Notes under the pieces: model-generated
The model's input: only the letters and a program-made list of their open reading frames with translations
Databases searched by the model: none
What the model was told of the DNA's origin: nothing
Translations under genes and position numbers: made by a program
Shown: positions 24,320 to 35,774 of the stretch, one piece after another
How positions within the stretch are numbered: the first letter of the stretch is position 1
Layout: each line of letters starts with the position of its first letter
Source: Cercis canadensis
Taxonomy: Eukaryota > Streptophyta > Magnoliopsida > Fabales > Fabaceae
Direction of reading: 5' to 3'
Length of the DNA stretch: 64,000 nt
Assembly: GCA_003255065.1 (NCBI GenBank)
Contig: QAOA01003650.1
Location: 349,476-413,475, forward strand

Positions 24320-26210
24320 AGCAAGTATCGAAGGCCAGGTAGAGTTCTTATGTATGAATTTCAGTTTCTATTTTGGGGTTTGATAGATTCACATCTCAAT
24401 TCTTTTGGGTTTCTGAAATTTGGGTAGTTGTAGAGTTTGAAACGTTTAATTGCATTTGCATGCACTTGATAGGGATTTTGACTGGTCAAAGAAAAAGCAC
24501 AACCCAAACAAAGATCATCATAGAAACAAGTGGAAGAGAGTTCGAGAAAATATTTCCAAGGGCTTATGTTCCCCACTTGATGAACAAAGTTTACTGTGTT
24601 ACTGATTTGTTAGTAATTTTTGGATTTATAGAGTGGAAGCTATAAGCTAATTTGGAAAGAGTAAAAAATGATTCATGGGATTTTCGTGTGAAACTAAATT
24701 TAACTAGAAGAATGAGCTATAATGACAGAGAATGTGGAAATGGCTTAAGGTGCGTTGTCTTGTGTGGGTTTGTGTCAAGGGTATAAATTCACTTGCACTG
24801 TAAACTATGTATTTTGGATAACTAGAGTGTTCATAATCTGTATTTGTTGATATTACTGCAATTTTATGTTGCTACTGTTATGTTTTACAGCTTTCTATGA
24901 CAAAAGGTTTGACTTAGAACATTTCACCTTTGGNTGAATTAAATAATGTCCAGATACTGCTCTCATTTTCTGACACTAAATTCAGAGTGTTCACACTGTC
25001 TATCTAGCTTGCACTTGATCTAATTTTCTTTATCTTTAGAAGATAGATACAAGATATTGCTTAACCTTTTCAATGCCTTTTTGCAGCCACTAATTGAGTC
25101 TCCTTTAATTTGATATTTATCCAAAAATATTGTGGACCATATCAAAATGAACCTTGATGTAAAGTAAGAAATAACATATATAACAATTTTTGAGATTAAA
25201 AGTTTCTTAAGTCTCAATTTATCTTGTAGGTCATTTTTTGATGTTTACACATGGGCAATTTAAAATCACAAGAGATTAGAAAACTTCTCAAGTTTCCATC
25301 TAGCTTTTACGTCATTTTTTATGCTTCCACGTAGGCAATTTTAAATCACAAGATGTATATCTCTCTAATTCAACCAATTTTAAAATGTTCTATTCATGTT
25401 ATATGTTGTTTGGTAAACTTTCTCATAAAATAAAAATTGAGAACTGCAATAGTAAAGTACATTAAAATAATAATTTTGATTTATTAGTTATATAAAGGTG
25501 TTTTACATAATTCTTGAATTTTATTCATGATATATAATATATTTATTTATTTTATTCACAAGAGATTATATAAAATAACAAGAAGGGATAGCCTATTTTT
25601 CAAATCCAACTTCACTTGTTTTATTCGCTGAGGCATGTGGCATGTCTTAATCTTATAATGGAGGAGCCTCTCATCATCCTAAATTTTTTGTAACAAAAAA
25701 AAAAAGATTCAAACTCGATATTATCCCGATAAAATAGTACTCAACCACTAAAATATTTCTTTTAAATATCTACTATATATTTATGATTCTAAATTATTTT
25801 TTCATAATTCATTCTTTGAAATACATTTGACATAATTCATAACAATTTTGTAAATTGATCTAAACTATATAAGAAATTATTTCGAGGAAGAAATTTTTTT
25901 AAGGTGCAGCGTATGTCTTTGTGTAATAATACCCCATTTTCAATTGTGTCAATGTTTAACAAACAATATATTAGAAAGAGTTGAAGGTATCTTTGTTTTG
26001 TTTTGTTAATAAAAGTCTTGTACATGCGCGTTCAGTTCACGCAAAAGTTACTGCTGTTTGGTAATCATGTCATGCCATCTAACTCTCTCCACACCAACCC
26101 ATAAACCCACAACCGATGCTTACCAACTCTCACAGTCTCACTCCTTCTCCCTCCATTTTTTAACTGACACCAACCACTTCACCGCCACCGCCACCGCTAG
26201 CATCGGCGCC

Positions 26211-26226
26211 TCTCTCTCTCTCTCTT
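26211..26226 (+). promoter_or_regulatory. CT-rich 5' leader tract (Y patch) ahead of RER4
   Basis: A short CT microsatellite lies 7 bp before the RER4 ATG and follows a pyrimidine-rich stretch from about 26120. Such Y patches are common in plant core promoters and 5' UTRs. A role here is inferred. Confidence 0.4.
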
Positions 26227-26232
26227 ACTAAA

Positions 26233-29200
26233 ATGGCCGTTGCTTCCTTCTCCAACCTCGCTACGCGCTCTCTATCTCTTCACACCCAAAGCTATTACTA
26301 CAACCACTCTTCCCTACCAAGCTTCACCATCGCCATTCGTCGAAATTTCACATCTTCCCACCTCTTCACACCCAACCTCACTTGTTCAACTTCAATTTTC
26401 ACACCAACCCATTTACTCCATTCTCCGACCACCGCCATTTTCTCAACCGGGAGCGGTGGTGGGCCCCCTGGGAGTGGCGGAGGAGGAGGCGGTGGTGGAG
26501 GCGATGGTGAAGCGGAAGACAGGGACCACAACAGAGAAGAGGCTTTGCTGGTGCTGGCAGAGGCTGGCAGGTCGCTGGAGAGTTTGCCGGCGGATTTGGT
26601 GGCGGCGGTTAAAGCGGGAAGAGTGCCGGGTTCGATTGTGACGAGGTTTTTTGAGTTGGAGAAATCACATGTGTTCCGATGGTTGCTGAATTTCGGAGGG
26701 TTTAAGGAGCGGATGTTAGCGGATGATTTGTTCTTAGCTAAGGTTGCTATTGAGTGTGGGGTTGGGATCTTCACTAAGGTTTGTTATCTGAAATTTAGTT
26801 GCTGCATTCAGCTAATTAGCCGCATTTTTTGTTTCACGTTTTTTCCTTGGAAAAATTGTTGGTTCATAATCTGCATTTTTATTTTTATACTCTTAAACTT
26901 GGGTTTTCAAACTGGCTAGTTTGTAATTAACAAAACTTATTCTTATGCTGAAAGAAATTACTCTCAAATGTTGATTTATTCTGATTTCTGAGGAGGAAGA
27001 TGCTTTCAGTTGCTCCTTGCTAGGTTTATACTCTATCGTTCCAATTACCTAAAATAAGTTCAATGTGTGTAATAGATATCCTGTTTGCTTTTCAGACTGC
27101 AGCAGAGTTGGAGAGGCGAAAAGAAAACTTTACCAAGGAGCTGGATTTTGTTCTTGCTGATGTGGTATGTCTATCAACAAAATACCATTTCCTGGTCATG
27201 TAGTGTTTGGGTAACTTATGCAATCATGGGTATTGTTCAAATTGTTATGAAGATAATTATGGAAGAAATGCTCCCTGAATTCCAATTGCGCCTTACATAT
27301 GCATAGGATTTAGAATGCTTCAGAGTAACTTCTGTTTGCAATACCTTAACATTTTTGTGATAGTGCTACGAATGACGCTATCATAACTAATCTTATAGGA
27401 TAAACTTCAAGTACTTTGGGTTTTGGTTCCATTTGATTGTAAGAAAACAAGTTATATGCCTACACTGGACATTCCAGCATGCCTTTAGATGCTTTCCGCC
27501 GCCCTTCCTTCCAAACTATAACTGAATAATGATGTTTGACATATACCTTGCGGGAGCAGATATTGACTGATACATGTATTGAAGAATGTTAGCATAGCCC
27601 TTGCAAACATGTTCTCGGCACGCATAAAGTTCTAATTGAACTAGGTTGAAGGATGCCTCTTAACACAGCGGTTATTGCTATTTGATTTGTATCCTTTGAG
27701 AAGGGTGCATTGTTACTTAGGACATTAACTGAACCATGAACGTCCAACATTTCCTGTGTTAATTTTGAGGTTTCTCAAGGTTTTAAACGGCAACAAATTT
27801 CCTAGCTGACATTTCTTGGATTCTTTTTTGAAACTGTTACTTTTTATGATGAAACTTATATGCACAAAATGTTTTAAGATCCTTATCTGGTGAGATCAAA
27901 AAATTTGTGAAAGACACGCGTGCTCAAATATTTATTAATAATAATAAAAAACATGCTACTTGTGATGAGGCAGTATCTTTACTACATCTGAATTGAATTG
28001 TGTTTATGAAGATGCAGCATTGGGTCCTCAGCATTTGGCTTTAGATCTGGGCCAAATAAAGTAACTCTAAAGAATGTGAACAACTTGTGCCTGCTCTCTA
28101 GGAAGTTAATCTGCATTTCTTATCCCTTCAATTCACAAAAGCTAGCTTGTATTACATTATCCACTGTTTCATTAACCATATTTGTTTGCAACATTAATTA
28201 CTTGGTCTCTTGAGAACTCTGTTAGTCCTGTTATTTTTACTCAACAGATTAGCCAATTCTCTAATTCAATACTTTAATTTACTCTAGGTAATGGCCATTG
28301 TGGCAGATTTTATGCTTGTCTGGCTTCCTGCTCCCACTGTTTCTCTCCGACCACCACTTGCACTTAGTGCTGGACCTATTGCTAAATTCTTCTATGGGTG
28401 TCCTGACAATGCTTTCCAGGTTAATACTCTCTTTTAAACTTTCTGAATTTTTTTTTTATTAAATTTTTTATCAAAGTGGAAATATGATATGAACATTACA
28501 TTAATTATTTTTTATCTTTAAATAGGTGGCTTTGGCGGGGACATCATATTCGCTTTTACAAAGAATAGGTGCCATAGTGGTATGTCTTGGATCATTCATA
28601 GAAAGTTGAATGGTCAACTTTTTTTCCCCTCAATAAATATGGGTTTTTGTTGTCTCTGTTTGTTATGCAGCGTAATGGGGCGAAGCTATTTGCAGTGGGG
28701 ACTGGCGCATCCCTGGTAATTCAATACCTTTACATGCTTTTCAAATACACCTTTTAGCTTCTTCCAGTTATTTGAAAATTATCTGAAAACCCTTTATAAC
28801 CACCGTGGAACTTGCTTCTAGTCCATAAAATGGTATTCCATTTACTATTCTGATCTCCAAAATAAAAAACATGGTCATCTTTGACAGTAGTCTTTTACTT
28901 TGTTCACAAATATATGGAGCATTAGAGATACACTGTGCTCATTATGTTGCCTTGTTTAGAAAATAAGAAATAGAGAAAACTGAAAAAGTTGGATACATCA
29001 TCTTATTCAATAGTGAACATAAATTAGATATTACTTGTTCCTCTTAGATGGTATTGCCCTTATGTGGTGTAAAAGTATACAGCTCTCCAAACAACTCTAC
29101 TATCAATGCCTGCTGAAATTTCATTCCAAAATTGTAGCATCATAGCCGCTGTTGACTTATTGTACTCTTCCTGCTAGCTTGATGCTCTTTGCTTGAGCTA

Positions 29201-30415
29201 CATTACAGTCATAAATAGAAAAGTTTCCTACCATATCTTGTACTGAACTTCAATTTGGGATTAAGGTCGAGGTATTGGCGTAGGATCTATCTTGTCATGT
29301 GAATGGTGTATGACTGTAGTTCACAACAATGGCAGCATAACTGATAGAAGTTCCTTTTCAGGTTGGTACAGGTGTAACAAATGCATTGATCAATGCACGA
29401 AAGGTTGTTGATAAATCTTTTGCTGCTGAGGCTGAGGATGTACCAATAATATCAACTAGCATTGCTTACGGGGTTTACATGGCAGTATCTAGCAACTTAA
29501 GGTATGTCATTTTTCAAAAACAAACTACCATAATGTATTTTACCCTGATCTTCTACTAACTTTGTCGTTACTTAGAAGAAAAAACTATCTAGAAGTAACT
29601 TGGTAACTATTGTTGCATTTGACAGGAGATATTTTTTGGCTTGATATTATCTTTTCTAAGTATAGTTAAGTTCAAACAGATATACACAACCAAACATGCA
29701 TGAATACATAAAATTTCACTCAGACATTAGTAGAGACAAGGGAGCTTTTGCAATTGCAATATATTTTCCCTGGCAATTTTCTTCGAGTAAAAACAGTCAG
29801 ACCATTTAAGGAAAGATAATTCTATATAATAAGGATGATTCGCTTAAGTTAAATAAGGTAACCTTCATAGTCCTATGACCATGCATTGATCCATTCCCTA
29901 ACTATCACGGGCTATGTATTTCCTAGTGAATGTATGTAAATGTGTTTTACGATAAATTTATTGAAGAGAAAAAAAGAAGAGAAATAGATGTAAATTTTCT
30001 ATTGTGCTCTGGAAATGGAAAGAATTTGGCAACCGCAGTACTGAATAGAATCTTATGCAAAATCTGGATCTGGTTTAATTTTCTCTGCAAATACATGCAG
30101 AATCTAATGAAGGAAGGATTTGTCTTTGTTGTCTATCAGGTACCAGATACTTGCAGGAGTTATTGAACAACGGATACTAGAACCTTTGTTACACCAACAC
30201 AAGCTTGTATTAAGTGCAATATGCTTTGCTGTGAGAACTGGCAATACTTTCTTGGGTTCACTCTTGTAAGATTCTTCATTTAACTCAATTAATCTTCATG
30301 TAAGTTATTGCATTCCTTTTTTTTTTTCCCAGTTCTCATTGCTCCTTACATATATTCGATCAACAGGTGGGTGGATTATGCTCGATGGGTTGGAGTCCAA
30401 AAGATACGCGAGTAG
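26233..30415 (+). CDS. RER4: RETICULATA-RELATED 4-like plastid membrane protein (DUF3411), eight exons
   Basis: RETICULATA-related proteins are plastid-envelope membrane proteins that affect leaf mesophyll development and reticulate leaf colour; their biochemistry is unsettled. Exons: 26233-26778, 27096-27164, 28288-28419, 28526-28579, 28671-28715, 29362-29501, 30140-30265, 30367-30415; total 386 residues with all GT-AG borders in frame. Residues 1-70 are Ser/Thr/His-rich like a transit peptide. Residues 73-90 are a poly-Gly linker, then an acidic DGEAEDRDHNREEALLVLAE block. The DUF3411 region follows with hydrophobic spans MAIVADFMLVWLPAP, LFAVGTGASLVGTGVTNALI, SIAYGVYMAVSSNLRYQI and the C-terminal TGNTFLGSLLWVDYARW. 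Similarity is closest to my recollection of Arabidopsis RER4 (At5g12470). A decayed copy of exons 5, 7 and 8 lies at 35173-35397. Confidence 0.92.
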
Positions 30416-30734
30416 GCGTGCCGGTTTTTCGATGGGATACAATGTATGATAAGATTGTCATGAGAGGGGTTGGGTCAAATCTCACATGTATTGATTTGTT
30501 ATTGAGATTTCATATGATTGATGATTGAACTTGGGTTGGTTGGATTTTAGATTCCTTGTATATTGTATTTTATTGTATATTTTCTTTGAAAGAAGACTGA
30601 TTGTACATTTATCAATAATGGAGGTGGGCAAGCACCGGAGTTGCCAGGTATCACAAGAAATGGTGCAGAGTGACAAAAGTAGCAGAATCTGCACCATGAT
30701 CTTGAGAGACATTTTTGTTAGATGATGGGATTTT

Positions 30735-32260
30735 TTCTGGCAAGTATACCGGGTCACACAAGTAATATAATAATGAGTAGAGTATCATTCCCACGATGAT
30801 TAAAGTTAGCAATTTCACCAATAAAGATTCTATTTGGAAATATAAATGGTTTGGATTGAAGGCAGCTCAAGAATGAGCGGCTGCAATTAACTAAGTAACA
30901 AACTAAGGAATAAAACTCGAGCAATATCGTAACAATCTTTAAGAAACAATCTAAATGTGAAATTGATAATAAGAATGAGAAAGGTTAGGGGTTGATTTCA
31001 TTCACTTGCAAATTCGATTACCTCATAGACAAAGTAATCTCAGAAACAATACTAAACTACTTATTTCAGTTACAATTCCTTTGTTGTTGGTTTATTTCTT
31101 TAATGTGATTGAACCCAATTCCTTGGTGAAACAATCCTCCTTATACCAATTACTTGTCCAATTCCTTGACACAACTAATTAATCTAGGTGATTTGGTTCT
31201 AGGAAATTAATCTAATACCACCTAAACAAAGTTATCTATTCCTAGATTAACTCAATTTAGAACAGAATTTACAGAGCACATTCGGATCTTACTATTCCTA
31301 GTATTGAAACAAATCTTTTAACCATTCAAATGGTAGCTAAGCATTTAAAGACATTAATAACAATAAATTTCATTCAACAAAAGGAGTTGTACTAAAACAA
31401 GTTTATTCAATCTTGAAACCTCATTACAATTGAATTACATCAAACCCCTAACACTAAGAATTTAGCTACTCATACTTGAATTCAATAAAAGCAAATAGGT
31501 AAAGTTCAACATGAGATGAAAAGAAGAAGAAGAAGAAGAAATTCTATGACGATCCAGTCACAATTGCTCCCCTTCCTCCTCTAGTTCTTCTGCTCTTTTT
31601 CTTCCCAAGTATGGCCTCCTCTTACGCATGCATTAGATTTCCTTTTATACTTGTGCAGAATTAGGTCGTTTATTCAGAAATAGCTCGAACACGGCCGTGT
31701 TCCTTTTCTAGACATGGGCGTGTCACTTATGTTGCATTTATGGTCATTGGACACGGGCTCATACACGGCCGTGTTCTTCTCTGGTCCTGGTCGTGTTGCT
31801 TAGACATGGCCCGTGCTCTTCTCTGCTCTGGGCGTGTCCTTTCTTTGTAGCCTTTGCCTGTTCAACACGGCCTATCACACGGCCGTGTTCTTCTCTTGCA
31901 TTGACCGTGTTTGCCCTTAGACTTAGTCTTTGTTATCTTGGACATTCTGCTTGATCAACATGACCTTGAACATGGCCGTGTCTGTTCTTGTCTGAGGCCG
32001 TGTTTGTCCATAAGCTTGAGCAGCAACCTTTGGTTGTTAGACACGGGGTACACACGGTCGTGTTCCTGCCCGTGTCTACCTACAAACTTGGTGTAAGGCT
32101 GTTTTCCTTGCCATTTTCTCCATGGATTCCTTCCAGATCCTTCTTATTTCCTGATTATCCATCTTTATACCTGTCAAAACCAATTTATGGATTAAACATC
32201 ATGTTTAGAGAGGATTTGCTCACAATACAGGTAAGAATTCAGTATTAAAGCATGAATTTT
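30735..32260. repeat. Non-coding dispersed repeat, possibly LTR-retrotransposon-derived
   Basis: It opens with GGCAAGTATACCGGGTCACAC followed by AGTATCATTCCCACGA. This resembles a segment I recall from widespread plant repeats (GGCAAGTGCACCGGGTC...), but the family assignment is uncertain. An (AAG)n run lies at 31520-31540. Its right third is dense in CACGGCCGTG palindromes. No protein remnant was recognised. Confidence 0.45.
31689..32063. repeat. Cluster of ACACGGCCGTGT palindromes
   Basis: The perfect 12-bp palindrome occurs at 31689-31700, 31763-31774 and 31877-31888, and with one mismatch at 31970-31981 and 32052-32063. Many half-sites (GGCCGTGT, GGGCGTGTC, CCCGTGTC) lie between. Palindromes are mostly followed by TTC. 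Spacing is irregular (74-114 bp), so this is a decayed satellite-like array or a motif-rich non-coding part of a retroelement, not a CRISPR. Confidence 0.8.
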
Positions 32261-33277
32261 ATAGTCCTAGAAGACAAGTATCATTAGACAACTGTGGCAG
32301 TGCCTTCCTATTTTTTTAGTTGTGTGAGTTTGTGTGCTTGTATGTAGAAATCAAAATGAATGAAAATAAGTATGAGGACTTCTTCGCATATGTTTCCTGC
32401 CCTTTTTCTTTTTTCCCCGTTCCAATCAATCAATTTCTTTTGTTCTGTTTAGATTTGCTAGAAACCCTTCATCAACAAAATAGCTTGTAGTTGAGTGATA
32501 CTGAGATTGTTTTCATAACTTGTAAATTGTGTGTTTGAATCTAGAGTTATAGTCAAAAATATCAAAAAAAAAAAAAAGCCCTTCATCACTTATTACATAA
32601 TCATGTCTTGTAATCATGAAATAACAGTACACAAACCTTGGGAAACAGAAGCAGGGAATCAAAATTGTTTCCCAAGAGAATCAAAATGAGAGGAATGAGA
32701 AGAAAGAAAATTAAAAGTGAATAAATTATTATCTCATATGTATTTATAATATGTAATATTTAAATTTAGTTTTACATCTTTTCCCTTAAAATTCTTCTCT
32801 TTATTTTCATTAATTTTAAATGAAGGTTTAGATACACAAATTGGCATAATTGTACATGGTTATACACGAAATTCTCCTTAAAATAGTTTCACCTATGCTC
32901 TTTTTTGGTGCCAAATTAATATACCAGTTTATACATCTAAAAGAATTATGCAATTAACCCAATGCTCTTTCTTTATAGATTTGGAGAATTATTTTGAGTA
33001 GGTATATTCTCACATAATTTTTACATATGCATAGTTATGCAGTTTAAATTTAATAAACACTTTTTATTGACCTAATTAAATTTTGTTTTCTATCAAATCC
33101 GACCTTTATACCTAATCAAGTGTTAAAATGATGTAAGGGTATAATTTTCCATTTTAAAATTCATGAAATTGTAGCCAACCGTGGTTATTACTTATTTTAC
33201 AAGAAGGGGTGAGGGCATTTCGGTCATTCTGGAAAATAGCAGTTAAATTGGTTTGATCTTCCCGCTTAGCTCATTCC

Positions 33278-33310
33278 ATGGAATGGCCTCCAACTTGGAC
33301 TCATTGTTAG
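33278..33310 (+). promoter_or_regulatory. Overlapping upstream ORF at the PPR start
   Basis: An out-of-frame ATG at 33278 lies 5 bp before the PPR ATG (33283) and opens a 10-codon frame (MEWPPTWTHC) that stops at 33310, inside the PPR coding region. If the transcript includes it, scanning ribosomes would meet it first. A regulatory effect is inferred. Confidence 0.4.
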
Positions 33311-35010
33311 AGAAATGCACGTCCCTCTCACGCATCAAGCAACTTCAAGCTCATCTCATAACCACTGGCCAATTCCAATTCCACCCCTCCCGTACCAAGC
33401 TCCTTGAGGTCTGCGCTGTCTCTTCCGCCGGAAACATCTCTTTCGCCGGTGACATTTTTCGGCAAATCCAAAGGCCTTCAACCAATGACTGGAACGCCAT
33501 CGTTCGAGGCCTTGCCCAAAGCTCCGAGCCCACTGAGGCCATCTCTTGGTACCGCACCATGTTACACAGGTCCCAGAAGGTGGATGCTTTAACATGCTCC
33601 TTTGCCCTGAAGGCATGTGCGCGTGCTTTGGCTTTTTCTGGAGCTGTGCAGATTCATTCTCAGGTTGTACGTTTTGGGTTCAAAGCTGATGTTCTGTTGC
33701 AGACCACTTTGTTGGATGTGTATGCCAAAACTGGTGATCTTGATGGTGCACAAAAGGTGTTCGATGAAATGGGTATGCGGGATATTGCTTCATGGAACGC
33801 ATTGATTTCTGGGTTGGCACAAGGTAGTCGACCCAATGAAGCCCTAGCTTTGTTTAACAGAATGAAGGAAGAGGGGTGGAAGCCCAATGAAGTCACTGTT
33901 CTTGGTGCACTCTCTGCTTGTTCGCAATTGGGTGCTGTAAAGCGAGGTGAAAATATCCATGCCTATATAGTGGATGAGAAACTAGGCATGAATGTAATAG
34001 TTTGTAATGCAGTTATTGATATGTATGCAAAATGTGGGTTTGTTGATAAAGCTTATTCAGTCTTCAATAATATGAGTTGTAGGAAAAGTCTTATCACATG
34101 GAATACGATGATCATGGGATTTGCAATGAATGGTGATGGAAATAAGGCACTCAATCTTTTGGATAAAATGGTTCTGGATGGGGTAAATCTGGATGCAGTA
34201 TCATATCTTGCTGCTTTGTGTGCATGCAACCATGCTGGCTTGGTAGAAGAAGGGGTTCGGTTGTTTGATTCCATGATGGAGTCTGGGGTGAACCCTAACG
34301 TTAAGCATTATGGGAGTGTGGTTGATTTGTTGGGTCGAGCAGGAAGGCTCAAAGAGGCCTATGATATTATAAACTCTATGCCTATGGTCCCTGATATAGT
34401 ACTTTGGCAGAGTTTGCTTGGGGCTAGCAAGACTTATGGGAATGTGGAAATGGCAGAGATGGCATCGAAGAGGCTAGTGGAGATGGGATCTAACAGTTGT
34501 GGAGATTTTGTTCTGTTATCAAATGTTTATGCAGCCCAACAGAGATGGGATGATGTAGGGAGGGTGAGAGAGGCCATGAAACGTATGGATGTGAGGAAGG
34601 TACCGGGATTTAGCTATATGGAAGTAAATGGTAAAATACACAAGTTTGTAAATGGTGATAAGAGTCATGCTAATTCCCAAGAGATTTATGCAAAGCTGGA
34701 TGAGATTAAGTTCAAGATTAAAGCCTATGGATATATAGCTGAGACTAACCTTGTGTTGCATGATATAGGGGAGGAAGACAAGGAGAATGCTTTAAATTAT
34801 CACAGTGAGAAGTTGGCTGTTGCATATGGTTTAATCAGTACAACTGATGGGACCCCAATTCAAGTAAATAAGAACCTTAGAATATGTGTGGATTGTCATG
34901 CTATGATCAAAATTATATCAAAGATTTATAATAGGGAGATCATTGTGCGGGATCGAGCACGATTTCACAGATTTAAGGAGGGTTTATGTTCTTGCAGAGA
35001 CTATTGGTGA
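33283..35010 (+). CDS. DYW-class pentatricopeptide repeat protein (At1g34160-like), intronless
   Basis: PLS-DYW PPR proteins bind organellar RNA and direct C-to-U editing. This 575-residue protein starts at the first in-frame ATG (MASNLDSLLEKC); the frame is open slightly upstream but without an ATG. PPR units follow, with motifs such as NDWNAIVRGLAQ, ASWNALISGLAQG, LITWNTMIMGFAMNG and VVDLLGRAGRLKEAYDII, then E/E+ motifs (WQSLLGASKTYGNVEMAE, VPGFSYMEVNGKIHKF). The DYW deaminase domain has the zinc motif HSE at 507-509 with CVDC at 535-538, a CSC near the end and a terminal DYW. The N-terminal CTSLSRIKQLQAHL and overall layout match my recollection of Arabidopsis At1g34160. No introns, stops or frameshifts. 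Its RNA target is unknown. Confidence 0.95.
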   Translation: MASNLDSLLEKCTSLSRIKQLQAHLITTGQFQFHPSRTKLLEVCAVSSAGNISFAGDIFRQIQRPSTNDWNAIVRGLAQSSEPTEAISWYRTMLHRSQKVDALTCSFALKACARALAFSGAVQIHSQVVRFGFKADVLLQTTLLDVYAKTGDLDGAQKVFDEMGMRDIASWNALISGLAQGSRPNEALALFNRMKEEGWKPNEVTVLGALSACSQLGAVKRGENIHAYIVDEKLGMNVIVCNAVIDMYAKCGFVDKAYSVFNNMSCRKSLITWNTMIMGFAMNGDGNKALNLLDKMVLDGVNLDAVSYLAALCACNHAGLVEEGVRLFDSMMESGVNPNVKHYGSVVDLLGRAGRLKEAYDIINSMPMVPDIVLWQSLLGASKTYGNVEMAEMASKRLVEMGSNSCGDFVLLSNVYAAQQRWDDVGRVREAMKRMDVRKVPGFSYMEVNGKIHKFVNGDKSHANSQEIYAKLDEIKFKIKAYGYIAETNLVLHDIGEEDKENALNYHSEKLAVAYGLISTTDGTPIQVNKNLRICVDCHAMIKIISKIYNREIIVRDRARFHRFKEGLCSCRDYW

Positions 35011-35172
35011 AGTAGGATTTTTTTTTTCCCTGTTCAAAACGGATATCAAGAGATTAGAAGGACACACTTAATGTATCAGAAAGATTGTGGAATGTGTTTG
35101 ATTATTGAAAGAAACAGGAAAAGCCACTTTCTTGTAAGTGAGATATTTTAGCATCTCCGTCTATTAAATCAG

Positions 35173-35397
35173 CGGAAATGGGCGGAGTTATTTGCTGTTG
35201 GGACATCGTAGCCAGGATTATAATAAGTGCAATAAGGTTTGCTGTCAAACTGGCCATTTATTCTTGGTCACCATTGTAAGATTCTTTTATGTCTCAAATA
35301 ATCTTATATAATTTATTGCAATTTCTCTTTATCAGTTCTTATTGTTAATTACATGTGTGTTCAGTGAAAAGACCAGAGGATTATGCATATTGAGTAG
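35173..35397 (+). pseudogene. RER4 pseudogene fragment (exons 5, 7 and 8)
   Basis: 35173-35212 resembles RER4 exon 5 (GGGCGGAGTTATTTGCTGTT versus GGGCGAAGCTATTTGCAGTG). It is joined directly to a copy of the end of exon 7 (AAGTGCAATAAGGTTTGCTG at about 35226) plus the start of intron 7 (TTGTAAGATTCTT), and then to an exon 8-like GGATTATGC...TGAGTAG. Exon 6 is missing and the frame is broken. The intron sequence is retained, so this derives from genomic duplication, not a processed copy. It lies about 160 bp behind the PPR stop. Confidence 0.75.
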
Positions 35398-35774
35398 GGG
35401 CTCAGAATATATGGGGTTAGACAATTTTGACTTCGAACAATGTGGTACTATGCTTGCTACAAGATCGGTTAGGCCATTCTCTCTCATTTATTATTTCGGT
35501 TCGTTTGTAGAATTTCAAATAATTGGTAATTAGATTTGGATGCCTCTGTTTTCCATTCCCTTTATGCTGTTGAGTGACTGTATATTCATCAAAGGTTAAC
35601 AAACACCAGGAATATTTAGGTGCATCGTGAATTTGATTATAATTTTGACCATAAAGAAATTACAATAGCAAAGAGATTATTCTAGCCAAAAAGTAAAGAA
35701 AGGAAGGAGAAAAGAGAAATTTAAGGTGCAGAATCTATCTGGCAATCTGTTAAACTCTGTACAAGCAATCTTCC

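Larger units (their letters stand above)
20504..26232. other. AT-rich intergenic region with gaps between RPL1 and RER4
   Basis: This holds the divergent upstream regions of RPL1 and RER4. It includes N-separated duplications (21543-21677; about 21868-21928), a compound microsatellite (22998-23052), a T-tract leading into a 549-base gap, a GC-rich unassigned frame (24077-24319) and another single N at 24934. A motif pair GGCCCA (about 22163 and 22180) followed by TATAAATA near 22231 resembles a promoter or a degenerate LTR, but no gene follows. No other gene was recognised. Confidence 0.6.
30416..33282. other. Intergenic region between RER4 and PPR gene, mostly repeat-derived
   Basis: After the RER4 3' UTR, about 30735-32260 is a non-coding dispersed-repeat-like block (see separate entry). 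From 32260 to 33282 the sequence is AT-rich with an A run near 32562 and no recognisable gene. Confidence 0.6.

Noticed and set aside
31689..32063. CRISPR-like array
   Set aside because: Spacing is irregular, the repeat unit is a short palindrome and the genome is a plant; a CRISPR is not credible.
31911..32248. Frames within the palindrome cluster
   Set aside because: They arise from the repeated CGTGTT motif; no domain or codon bias supports them.
33351..34761. Minus-strand frames opposite the PPR gene
   Set aside because: They are antisense shadows of a long intronless gene; no independent evidence.
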